Of a stretch of DNA of 64,000 bases, positions 1 through 12,316 are shown piece after piece. Source of the stretch: Serilophus lunatus (taxonomy: Eukaryota; Chordata; Aves; Passeriformes; Eurylaimidae); NCBI GenBank assembly GCA_013399895.1, contig VXBA01005459.1, positions 1,048,258 to 1,112,257 of the forward strand, written 5' to 3'. How positions within the stretch are numbered: position 1 is the first letter of the stretch; every line of letters starts with the position of its first letter. The position numbers and the translations under genes are program-made. The notes below the pieces were generated by a model. That model was not told the DNA's origin and made no database searches. It was given only the letters and a program-made list of their open reading frames with translations.

Positions 1-2644
1 GGTCTCACAAATGACAGCTGACATTTAGACATCTGGAACAATTCTTTCCAAAATTAAGAGACTCAAAATAGCACTTGTTTGTCGAAAATCAGCTCTTTGT
101 TCAATATTTCATTCAATACTGGCAGTATTTCTGATACACTTAGCTTAAATTGTGAGGAAATTCAGTCTTTGCTAAAACGTTCCAAAATTATTACTTCCAG
201 AAAGTTTAGAATCCATTTTCTGGCAAATTTAAAGAAATACATAACACAAAGCAAAAAGGCATTACAAAACATTGTCGCTAAAAGGAATTGGTTCTTCAAA
301 GACACAGGATACAGAAAAATGCAAGAGGAACTTATTTTCCCGTTGAAAGTCAAATAAAACTGAACAGAACTAGGAGAAATGAGGTCTGCAGAGAACTTGG
401 CAAACATGCAGGAAGTAACTTTGTGCCTGTAGCATCATGCAAAATATATCAAAAGGCAGCGGTGGTTTTCCGAGAGAGATGGGCAGTCTGAATTGGTTGT
501 AATTATCAATTAACGATGTCAGTCTTACTATCAGTAATCCATAAGACTTTGGAAATCATAAAATATAGAGTATCTTCTTTTATCTAATTGTACTCAAAGT
601 TATTAGATCCAATTCTCCAAACACTGCAGAAGTTCTCATCTGCACAAGTTGCACTGGCAATTTCTACCTAAAATGACATAAACTGAAAAGTTTTTAAATT
701 TCGCTTTCTTTTTGCGAAGGCTGGTTGCCAAAAAGCTCTTCTCACTATTGCTCACTACTAATTTGTTCCAGGTTCTCCTATTTTTTCTGGAAGGCATCTT
801 CATGGCAGCTGTTTCCCCAGCTAGCTTTAAATTTTTGCTATTTCTGTAGGGAGGGGGGAGGGGAAAAAGTGAATTCCCTAAGGTACAGAAGATGCCACAT
901 GTCCAGGATGGGGAAACACACTAGAAGAGGCAGATGCATGACAGCTTCCCAGTGCAATTGCTCATATCTTCCCTGTGACTGAATTATGGACATGTGTGTC
1001 CATATAAATAGAAGAGAGATGAAGTGGAAAAATAACCTCTTATTTCACACTTTTTCAATATCTAGGACTCAGAATTCATAAATACCATAAGCTACCGCTG
1101 CTGTCCTCATTAGTATCTCTGCCAGCTAAGTTAAGTATTTGAGGCGGTAGCTAGTAGCCAGTCTTTCTGAAATCCTAGCCCAAACTTTTGTCCATGTTGG
1201 GAGATCTAGCATAGTTACTGAGACATGTATTTATTTGTGCTGATGAATACAGAAATGTACACTACCAGTTGCATGGCATACTGAAAAAGCACTTGCACAA
1301 GATATTAATTGCTTCTTCATAACCAGCCCCTGAAAAAAGTCAAGACTGGGGTCTTAGATAGACATCATCCTGTCCTCCCAGTTGCAGTCATATAGCACTG
1401 ATGTACCCTGGAGTAGATCTTGTTTCCCACACTTAGCTGGCAAGTGCCTCTGAATAGTCACAAAAAAACCAAAACCATACTGAGACCTATAAACCCAGCT
1501 CTCCATCAGTAAAGCCAGCAGGTCTCTCTCATGGCAGGAAACAAAAAAACCCTGGCCAACAGCACAGCAACAATTTTAATGGCTTAAAAATATTTTACCA
1601 GAAGTTCATAAAAATATATGGAATGCATCTCAATCAAACTCAGGAAATAGAAGGAGCAGGAACATAATCAAAAAAAGTCTGAGGTCCTGCTCCTTCCCTT
1701 GGCTTTGATTGCTGGATTCAACAAATGTGCAGACCAAAACCTTCCTATCCAAAGGACATGCTGAGATCCTTGTCCCTGGCCACAAGGGACACCATAAGTA
1801 TTTGGCATGAGGAGGTGAGATTCCACCTGTTTTCCTCTCTAGCACCTGCAGGGAGCCTCTCTCTCTCTGCAGTGAAGCAGAACATGTGAGATGGAGATAC
1901 GTGGCCCAAGCTGCACTTCACCAAGCAAGAAAAATAAGCACAGTCCAGATTTAAGTACTTCCTAGGAACTCTGCTCTGCATTTGGTAGACAGGCACAATT
2001 TTTCAGCTGGTTGCTAATGAGCTCTGCCTGAGCAATGCATAAGCAGTGGTCCAAAACAGCTATGTTGCTTTGCTCTGCCATTATCTGACTCTGCATCCCA
2101 GTTCTGGTGTCTCTTTTCTACCCTCCCAGGTGGGTAGGTGCTAATAGTTTCTGATATCTGAACCAGTGTTTGCTGGGGCACAGGGAATGCCTCTGGTTTT
2201 GTGTTCAAGCTCAATGCCAGGCACAAACCTCTACTCACATTAAATCCTGCTACTCTCTGCAGAGAAGCCCTGGACACCAGTGCTGCATTCAAGGCCCTTC
2301 TTTGGTTTAGCAGCATTGCTCCACCCACAGTCTCATCAATAAAGACCTTTTATATGTGCAGCTGGACACTGAAAAACTGGTGGGTCTAAAAGTCAGCAGA
2401 TGAGCACTCCAATCATTTAACTCTCTTACATAATAGAGCCCACTGTGTTTTTCAATCCATAAAACAACATTTCTTGTGCTCAAAACTTATCATTTCGCAG
2501 AATATAAATTTTACATTAATACTATTCTTTCATGGGGGAAAAAAATAAAAAGAGAGAGAGCCTTTTTTTTTTCCTTATGTAGGCAAAGTTCTTTTTCCTG
2601 AGACTGTGAATCATTACTGACACAGGGGAGAGATGAACTTGTGA
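1..2644. other. No gene recognised
   Basis: AT-rich sequence with short open frames only (longest 104 codons at 2014-2328, minus), none with family resemblance. No repeat recognised. Confidence 0.55.
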
Positions 2645-3262
2645 CTTGGGAGTACTGCTGGATAAAAAGCTCAACATCAGCCAGCAGCATGCTCTCATAG
2701 GCCAGAAAACCAACCATATCCTGGGATGCATCAAAAGAAATTCGTCCAGCAGATCAAGGGAGGTGATCCTGCTCTGGTGAAAACCCACTTGGAGTACTCA
2801 GAATGGGAAAGACATGGGCCTGTTGAAGCAGTTCCAGAGGACAGCCCTGAAAATTATCAGAGGGATGGAACACCTCTCGTATGACAAAAAAACCAAGACA
2901 GCTGGGGTTGTTCTACCTGGAGATGAGAAGGCTCTGGGGAGAGTTTATTGTGGCCTTTCAATACTTAAGGGGAAATTTTAAGAAAGATAGAAAATTTTTA
3001 GTAGGACCTGTTGCAAACTGAAAGAGGATATACTTAGACTAGATAAAATGAAGAAACCTTTTACAATGAAGGTGGTAAAGCACTGGCACAGGTTGCCCAC
3101 AGAGGTAGTAGATGCCCCATTATTGGAAACATTCCAAGTCAGGCTGGATGGGGCTTTGAGCAACCCAATCTATTTGAAGACATCCCTGCTTATTGTAGGA
3201 GTGGTTGGGGCAGTTGACTTATAAAGGTCTCTTCCAGCCTAAACTGTTCTGTGATTCAGGGA
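2645..3262 (+). mobile_element. CR1 LINE, 3' end fragment
   Basis: The block follows the CR1 3' layout: ORF2 C-terminal coding remains (AACCATATCCTGGGATGCATC and onward), then GGAGATGAGAAGGCTCTGGGG, GGCACAGGTTGCCCACAGAGG, a segment matching GGCTGGATGGGGCTTTGAGC, and the terminal TCTTCCAGCCTAAACTGTTC / TGTGATTC tail at about 3225-3258. It has several internal deletions, frame shifts and stops, so it is an old, 5'-truncated copy. Exact 5' limit is uncertain by tens of bases. Confidence 0.9.
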
Positions 3263-4727
3263 TTCTCTGGTTACACAGCAGTCTGATTGGACTGCCTTCA
3301 CTGCAGATGAAAATATCTAAGAACATTTATGTTTAACTAACAGTAATTGTAGTGAAGGACCAGGACAGGTTGCACTGGGTTTTTACTAGAAAGGCAAATG
3401 ACTCTGAAAGAAATTTCTGACAAGTTTTGGAAACTTTAAGAGTTTTCACTATAATGTTTGTAGCAAGAATATATAAATATTTTATATAATACAGTGACAG
3501 TTACATTTCTTTTCCATAAGCAAATTTTTAATAGTTAGACAGACAGATACACGAAGAGGTAGATAAATTTGAGTGATGGAAACGCAAACTGAAGTCAGCA
3601 ACAGGTTTTCAGATGTAACTGATCAGCATCCATTCAGAACATGAATACTGTAAAGACATTTTCCTAAATGCTTCCAACCATGGTTATATAAATTTTACAG
3701 TAAAGAAAAGGTATTTTGAGAGATGTGTGAAATGTAATGCTGAATCAGTCTGCTTAAAGATTCTTGATGGCATCAGGAAACAATACCTTCTAGAAGACAG
3801 CTGTTTGCAGGTATGCCAGCTTCATTATCAGTCTGGTAACACAGGCTGTCATTTACCTGCATGTAAACCATACAGTCCAATGTGAGGAACTGGAAATAAT
3901 TATCTCAATTTTTTAATATTTTACAGCCACTTCAAACACATATAAATGAGTACTCAAGATGCAAGATAAAAAAGAAACAGGCCCAAATTCTGTTTTATAA
4001 ATAAAATATCTAATGCATCAGATTAACTTTTATATTCCTGTAACTTCACTATAGCCATGGGGGTTTTTCTTACTTTTTAAAGTAGAAATTGGCTCCATAT
4101 GTGCGATAGATGGTACGTATATCAGAAGGTATCTGGCAGAAATAATGCATTTACTTTTGGTATCATCATAAAAGCTTGTAATATTATCGCTTGTATACAT
4201 TAATTTAACATAATATACTGAATGTATAAACACTAGATTGTATTTCATCTCTTTAGATGTTGCAGATGATCACCATTTTGCCAGAAAAGGAGTCTAGTAA
4301 GTTAAAGAGTATAATAAAAATGTTTTCTGTATGTGAAACTTCTATAAAATATACTCCAGTAGGTTTTATATATTAGAAGTACTTTGCTTTGCTTCAATTT
4401 GCTTCAATTTTCTTTCTCTTGTCTTCCTCATATCACATTTCTTCTTTTTCTCATGTAGTTCTATAGAGTTATAACAGGGAATAAATGTACCATTTATTTT
4501 AAAGTCAGATTTCACCTTTATATTCTAACATTATATAGAGAATTTTACAGTGCTTAAGCTTTAGTAATGTGCTGTTATACTTTGATGGCTAAGCCCCTTC
4601 TCCTCCAGCCCCTCCAGCCCATCCAGAGATAAATAATGAAATGTTCCCATGATGATTTTCACAGGAATCATACATAAAGTTCCATTTCAACAAGAAGATA
4701 TTAAATATTTACCAAGAGAGACTGGGT

Positions 4728-4781
4728 AACTGATTTTGTAAATCAGTTTTTGTAAATGAGGTAGTATAGTTCTACTATACT
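4728..4781. repeat. Two adjacent perfect short inverted repeats
   Basis: First hairpin: AACTGATTT (4728-4736), TGT, AAATCAGTT (4740-4748). Second: AGTATAGT (4763-4770), TCT, ACTATACT (4774-4781). Each has 3-base loops. Confidence 0.85.
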
Positions 4782-6569
4782 TGTTATTCAATAGTATAAT
4801 CCCAGTATTTTAAACAAGACATAATTTTATTTAAAAAAACTCACACAAAGCAAGATATAAATATCTGTAATTAGAAAAAGGATCTGGAAGCTCAGCAGAT
4901 CAGTCATATTTTTACATGTAATATAATCACTAATGATAAATATTTCCAACTATGTCAGTTAATACTTTGAATTTCTGTATAAGGTTTTATTTTGAAGCAT
5001 TCCCCCTTCCCTGATATAATTTTAACTGAAATTTGCAAGATTTTTGTCCTTAATTTCTGTTAGGTGTGATTTTGGTCATTGGCAAAAGCTGAGGCCTCAT
5101 GATTCGCCAGCAGAAAAAGTTTCCCTGAAATCAAGGTTAATTAATGTCAACTGATGTTCTGTACAGCTTTTTCATTCTTAGCATTAGCATGATACTATGA
5201 TTTCAGGCAGTGAAGGGGAAAATAAAGTGTCAGGTACAGGTAGCTAGGATAAACAGTAACTACAGGATAAATATTTGAAACATGGCCATGAAGGAAAAAA
5301 AAAGTATCTTCCTTCCACAGTGCTGCAACCAAGAGCAAAAAATTCAGAAAATGTGGCCAAAAAACCCCAAACCCTAGGGAAAATAACCTGTCAGATCTTG
5401 AAGGATATGGAAAACAGCCAATAGCTATCTTTTCATCTTATGGTTTTAAATATAATTTGATAAATAATTATATTAGACGTGTGCTCTTAGGAAAATATTG
5501 GGGCTATAAGGCACATTTTTTGACTTAATAGATTCTTCCTGAGTCTGTGAAAGATGTCCCATCTCCTTTGAAGTCAAGAGCAAACCACATACTGAGTCAA
5601 GAATGCACCCCATATTCCTAGGATTTAAAACACTCATCTGCAGAGCTGTTAGAAAGAAAACCTGCTTCTGAAATCTTTTAACATGTTATAGAAAAATGTC
5701 TAAATTCCTTTGTATTTATGAAAACTGACTGCCTTGATTGAATCTCCACTGTTTTATTTTAATGTCCTTCTACGCACATACATACATATAGTTCTATGCC
5801 TTTTCTTTCACAAGCTTCATGGATGTAATCTAGCAGATTATACATGTATTTTTAGATGATTCAGCCTATATGGGCCCCATGTAAGACTATTATCTTAAAA
5901 CAGATTTCAACTAAAATGTGATTTACATTATCAAATGCATATAGCTCCATACTCCATATAAGTTGTTGTGGTTCTCCACTTATTTGGAGGAAGAACTACA
6001 AAAAGAGCACTTTATGGGTTTATGGGTAGTATTGGAGTAATATTGTGCGTAACAAAGCCCAGACCATCTCTTCATCTAGAATTCTAAATTATTTTGTTTT
6101 TATGTCAGCTATTTTGATGTCAGGCAGCCACTTGGTGGTGGGATAGTGATTGTGTAACAGTGAGAGAAAGGTTAATGTGCCATCTTCAAGGTGTGGGTGA
6201 CAGAAGACAGATATTCACCTTATACCTTTCTCCCTGACATGCTAGGGAAGTTTTGAGAATAGGCATCTTTTCTCAGCATTATCCTAGAGCATATGGGCTC
6301 CCATCTTCTCCCCAAAAGGAGAAAGTCCCAAATTTTATCTTCTTTAATGGACCCTATGACATAGTAAATTTTGCTGCTCAGAGTACAGAACAGGTTAGGG
6401 TAGGTTTATTTGCTTTGGTCCTCCCAGCTAAACAAAACAGGACATGTATAAGAACAGAAAAACAGAAAACACACTGAATATTTACTTTGCTCATGGATAC
6501 CAGGAGTCTGTGGAGCACACAAGTACGTATTCCTTCATTTGATTGGTACTGATTATCATAGTCTGAGGA

Positions 6570-6593
6570 GGGAGGGAGGGAGGGAGGGAGGGA
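6570..6593 (+). repeat. (GGGA)6 microsatellite
   Basis: Six pure GGGA units giving six GGG runs separated by single A, a classical G-quadruplex-forming pattern on the plus strand. Confidence 0.95.
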
Positions 6594-9500
6594 GGATGCC
6601 AAGATACAGACAATTTTGCCTAGACAGGACTGAAGGAGAATGCAATACTCTTGCTTCCAAGGTGAAAAGTCAAGCATCAGACTTGACAATGACTGCATAA
6701 CATGAGACAATGGCAGGTAAGGCCTTGCCTTTCTCTAATTTGTCTGGCTGTGGTCCTTTAGCTGACAAAGCTCTTTTCTGATTACTACCTGGCTAGTCTC
6801 CAATCTGGCACTCAAAGAGTACAGCTGCAAAATCTGGGAAACGTTCATTTGCAGCAAATACCACCCAGATAGGCCAAAACCAATTATAGCTAACAGTTAT
6901 TAGAGCACTTTAGCATGAAAGAAATTTTATTGGTGTAAGATTATGTAATGCATAATATATGCCCAAACACATGTCCACAGACCAGTTATGATGTATTTCA
7001 GTTTGGTTAAAAGCCTATAGTTGTTTGTCTTAAGTAATGAAAGGGTTTTTAAACCTTTATGGAAACCACAGGGAATGCCAAACAGATGGAACTGAAAGTC
7101 CTTCTTCCTTCACAGCCCATTCAGGATAAATGTTATCTATTTTTCAGCATTCACACAGGGTTTTTTACTGTTATCTGAGGTGATACTGCTGACCCAAGTA
7201 TCTCATCCATTTTCTGCACTGTGGCATAAGAAATGTGCATATTCTACTGCAGTGTTATTCTTACTAAGACAGTTAAAACAAAAAGTAAATCCAATCCAAT
7301 CAAACTGAAGGCCTGTGCATATGATTCTATTATGGACAGATGTAAGTACTCATCAGCTTTCATTGTCAAGTTCCAAATCCCAGATTCATAGATTTTTCTA
7401 CTCTATTGTACTGCAGAATGCCAATGGCAGTTGTTTTCATTGTCCAGTTGTAGGATATGGTGCTGAGGATGTCCAGGAGATTAAAAGATTTATCCTTGAT
7501 GGACAGTTAAGTTTCACAGGGTGGTCCTACACATTAAGCTAAATGGAAAAAGAGACCATTGCTCTTGCCTCCATTTATTCCTTAGCTTGCATGAAATACC
7601 TAATGGAGGAATTGCTAAGTAAAAAAAAAAATTTAGTGCTGTGATGATGAATTAGATTTTTAAAAGAAATACTTTAATTATGATTTAAACTATTCTAGTC
7701 CAAGGCTGTATGTTGCTACTATTGCCACACTGTGATATGCTGCTGATTGAATCCAGATTTGATTTGTTAATGTCTTATTCTATATATTGCTACTAGTGCA
7801 AATGTAACAATTTGCCTACTTTTTGGAAAATAAAGTTTCTTCTTATGTTCCTAAGTGTGTTATGCTACTCTCCTGAAAGGCCAAAGTGTAGCCCTGTTAG
7901 TAGTACAGGCAAAAGCTAAAAATAAAGAACTTCTGTGCAACTAACACCTGAGTTATGGTATCACAGAATTTTTGAGATGGCTCTTGCAGTTACGCTGTGC
8001 TCCTGAAGCGACACAGGCAAACACAGTTTCGCATAGGTGACAGATAAAAGTCACTCAAAATAGACAGCAAGAGCAATATCTCTTATCTCAGCCTTGTGGG
8101 AAACAGGGGTGATCCTGTATTATTTGATGATGTTTTCTTGGCTGCAACACAGAAGGGAAAAATTAGATATGCAGAAAACGTATGTATTAATTCAGAATTA
8201 TGTAGTGTTCTTTAATCACAAGAACTTTATAAATATGGATTATTTAAGACTTGATGGCATAATGAAGAGTAAGGGAATCCTCTGTGGTCTCCATAGGAAC
8301 ATTGGCAGACTCGTCAGGGAAATGAGCACTCCATTGTCCAGTCCTCTGGAAACAAAAGCAACGGTATACAGAGGGATACATAGGGGTAGGGAATATCACT
8401 TCCAATGATAGTGGCTAAAGTTTACCTGCAGATAATTTGATCAGAGGGAGTCTAACTGGGTCAAGGCCCAAAAAGGAACACAGCCCTGGTCTCATTTTGG
8501 GGTACACAAACATGAGATGGCAAAGCTTCACATCTTCTTGGGAAATTCTGTGTGTGAAGCACAGGTGCCTTCCTCGACAGGAATGCCATGTGGGAGAGAC
8601 TACTGTCATGATGTACTGTTCTCCTACTTACCAGCAGAAAACTACAATTTTTCCTCCTTCTTTTTCTGACATTGTAGTTCAGAACTGATCTAACATTTTC
8701 CTTCCTCTCTTAATGGGGAAAGGTTAGACAGGTTTTCATAGATTTTTTACCCAATTAATCCTTATGTTCCCTGAACAATAGCAAACGAGAAGCTCAATCC
8801 TGTAATGCCATGCTACAAAGCTACACAGATCTCTTTGTGCTTTGGAGAGAGTTACAATATTCACTAAGAAGGCCTTTGTGTTGGAAACAACAGTGAATGC
8901 AGTTTGGAAATTGGTTTTCCACCCCAAAGATAAATTAGGAACTGCTAGTGCAGTCATTGAAACCCTGGTCTTTATTACAGAAGTACATTTCACCTCACTT
9001 GTGATGAGCCTTTGCTGCTTGTTCTAAGCTGTATTTTATATTCCTAAAGTAATTTAAACAGCAACAAGGTACAGAGCAGCAAAAGCCTGGGTGCTTCCTG
9101 AGCTATATTCCTGTGATCTGACAAATCTTTCAATCTATTGATTTCAGAAGCCATAAGGACTCTTTCAGTGAGAGGACATTTTTATATTATCTCCAATCAA
9201 AAGTCTCTACAAATTTTTCCAAAAAGAAGTGTGACCATGCAAATGAGTAGAACTAAAGGGATTTAGTAAAATCCATTTTTTGTTTTTAAAGTATATAAAC
9301 CTCATTAAAAGATACTATACTACTACAAAGGGAAAATGTGTATTTCCCTTTAAATACAAGACTTTAAACTGAAGAGAGAAAGTGATGAAGCTGCTTTTGA
9401 GGTGCAACACAAGAACTATATTTGGATTTTAAGCCAGATTGTCTGCTAATATAAAGCTGAAAGATTCCAGTGAAGGCAGTAGAGTTCTGCAGATTTATAT

Positions 9501-12185
9501 TGCTAGGAATCTGTCTGACAGTGGCAAGTGGCTGAAGGCATAGCCAAATCTCAGCAAAAAGAAAAGCATTAAAAAACATCTAATATGTATTCAGCAGTGA
9601 TTTCTCCAAAGTAAAAGGGCAATAATAAATACTCTACTGAAAACAGACAGAATGATGGAAGCAAGACAGAAAAATAAAAAAACTATAGTCAATCAGAGGT
9701 TGCACAAAAAAAGATTATAAGGGCAGAAAATATGAAGCTGGCCTGAAGCTAGCTGAACAATGCAACAAGGTTAAGAATGTAACCTGCTTATAAAGATTTG
9801 ATTTTAAAATAACAATAGTAAGAATAAAATCATTAATCAAATCCTGTTGTGTGAGGCTTTAAATACCTCATGTGCAAATTTGAGACCCACTTTATTCTCA
9901 GACAAAGTTGCTTTGAACAACTCCTCCATCAGGGCAAATTTTTTTCTACTAGTTAGTCAGAAGTACTGCAACTGGTAATAATGACTGTCCACAGGAACAA
10001 TTTTTCCTTCTTTTTGTAATGTTTTACTTCTGTAGAATTTTGAAATTTAAAAACATTGGAAAAAATACTCTACGGAAGTCAATAGTTTTCTGAGTGAGAA
10101 CCCTTGGAATTTTTACATTTTGTATCATGCCTAACCTAACAGGTATATATACCTATAAAATCCTATAATATCCTATAAAAGGAGATCTTAAACTATCTGA
10201 GAAATGAGAACATATCTTTTTTTCAGAATCAGCCCTGAAAAGGGGCAGAGCTCAAGACAAGTATTATTCTTACGATCTACTCATTTTCTTGAATCACTAG
10301 CCGTACTCATATGGGCAAAGAAGTGAGTTACTCAGATGAGCTCACAGCTCAAGCTGTAAGTAAATACCAGATATAGGATTGGACCTCAAATGCATCAGCA
10401 TAAATAGAATATATGTCAATATAGAAATCTTGATATAATTTCTCTCACCTCTAAAAATGAGCCTACAAAGTTCACAATGTTAGACCTTTGCTGACATCAC
10501 AGTCAAAGCAAGACTTCTCAAAACTAATACTTGCATCTATTACCATTTTTTTAACCCTCAATAAGATGATTTACAGTACACCTGTGTATTACAGATCAGA
10601 GGTAGTTTGGGCGCGTTTGGATACAGTGACCTCTAATGTGGTACTCTTCTTTCCTCCAGGCTTATGGAAGGATTAATTTTCTTTTTCCAGCTCAGTCTTT
10701 TTCTTTCAAATTTTGAAAAGTAGAGTGAAAATTCCCCTTGATTCCTATTGTTCCCTCTTTGAAGCACTGATTACAAACTCAACCTTCCAAAGGTTGTCCT
10801 TTTCATTGCTCCTGCAGTTTTTGTCTTGCCTCTCAGTTCTGACTCTTTAACATACTCTGAAGCCAGCCTGTGGTTCTTATATGTTGTTGTATACCAGATT
10901 GAAATCTCTGTGCCATGATGTTTATCAACCCATTTTACTTGTTTTTCTGTTTTTGTCTTCTAGGCCATTTGTTCCTCTTACAGTGTTTTTTTAATATTGT
11001 GATCACTATGGTATAAAGGGTATGGAAGTGTTAGATACACTTAAATAAAGCACAAGAAAGTATAGCCTGCCCAATATATTGCAGTTTTCACATGGAGTCA
11101 CAGCCTCAGAACTTTCATTTTTATGTATTTTTATATATATATATATGCTATTAATTAGTTCTGGAAACTAAGCCTCCACCACGACTGGGGGGAATTCATT
11201 TTAGTTCTGATTCTTAGAGAACACAGACAGAATCTGTGGATCTGTGGCCTAAATACAAAACTATTTTATTAGCTCTTTTGTCTTATAAACAGCATTGGTG
11301 TCAGGATTGACATTTTAATTCAGTATCAATTTATGAATTACAATGGTTAATTGATTTTATTTTTGCAAGTTTTGAGTGAAATTGAAATATTACAAGTTTT
11401 ATTGTATAGAGTCTTTTTTCCTAAGGGTTTTCTAAAAACTTTCTAGATCTATCTCAAGCTTCCTCATTTAGTTGCTGCAAGAAAAACATAGTCATGTACA
11501 TGTAACTTGAGCTGATTCAGTGAAATCAGCGCTGAGTTAATGTACATGGAGTATGCTGGATGATCTAAGTGCACTCGTTTCAAAGTCTGAGAAAATAGTT
11601 TCTTTGTAGCACTGAACCCATTATCTGTTGTGACGCATCATGTTTGTTTTGGTTTGTTAAATCAATTTATTTCACCATGTCTGCAATCTTTCCACTGTAT
11701 GTGCATTCTGACATGGGACCTGGAAAATCCTGTGTCTTTCAGACTGCAATCTTTTGGGGAAGTCAACTTTCCAATGCATAAAAAGGTACATCTTTTAAAA
11801 GGAGTTTTTAGTGGAGTCTTGTTTATGTCATCCTTTTATTTTATGTAACTCTACTGAACCGGTAATGTAACATGAACATCAGTCTAAAGCCAAGAAGCAC
11901 AGAATAAAACTTGCAAAGCCAAAGAAATCTTTCAAAGTTTCATACAAGTTTGAACCAGCTGCAGTAAAACCTGAACATATCATACTTCTCTACTGAAACC
12001 AGCTCTGCTGACTTGGAAATTTGAAATACAAAACGTTTGAGAAGATAATTCTTCTTGGTGTGGTATCCATCACAGTGAAAGACAAATATTCTGCACTAGA
12101 CTGATCGAGTGGGACATTGCGATGAGAAATTAGAGAGCCAGGGTAAAAAAAAAAAACCCTGCCTGAATTTTCCACTTCTGAATTT

Positions 12186-12316
12186 ACAGAATCACATAAT
12201 TTTCTGAATTGGAAGGGACCCACAAGGATCAAGTCCATCTCTTAAGTGAATGGCCATACAGTGACCAAACCCATGATCTTGCCATTATAAGTGCTATGCT
12301 CTAACCAACTATTCCA
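12186..12316 (-). mobile_element. tRNA-Ile-headed SINE with CR1-like tail (TguSINE1-like)
   Basis: On the minus strand the head reads AGTTGGTTAGAGCATAGCAC (box A region, 12297-12310), then an anticodon-arm-like part, a degenerate box B GGGTTTGGTCAC (12261-12272) and TATGGCCA (12251-12258). This is the order of tRNA-Ile. It then passes through TTCACTTAAG into a CR1-type tail (TGGACTTGATCCTTGTGGG, CCTTCCAATTCAG, ATGTGATTCTGT). Head and tail match the known passerine family TguSINE1. The first part of the tRNA (about 12 nt) is eroded, so this is not a functional tRNA gene. Confidence 0.75.

Larger units (their letters stand above)
3263..12185. other. Gene-poor stretch
   Basis: Holds the paired hairpins at 4728-4781 and the GGGA repeat at 6570. 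Otherwise AT-rich, with short open frames (up to 110 codons, 6378-6710 minus) of no recognised family. A lone ATCACAGAATTTTTGAG near 7971 faintly recalls a CR1 terminus but is too short to call. Confidence 0.55.

Noticed and set aside
7971..7990. ATCACAGAATTTTTGAG, similar to a minus-strand CR1 terminus
   Set aside because: Only about ten bases agree and no CR1 sequence follows.
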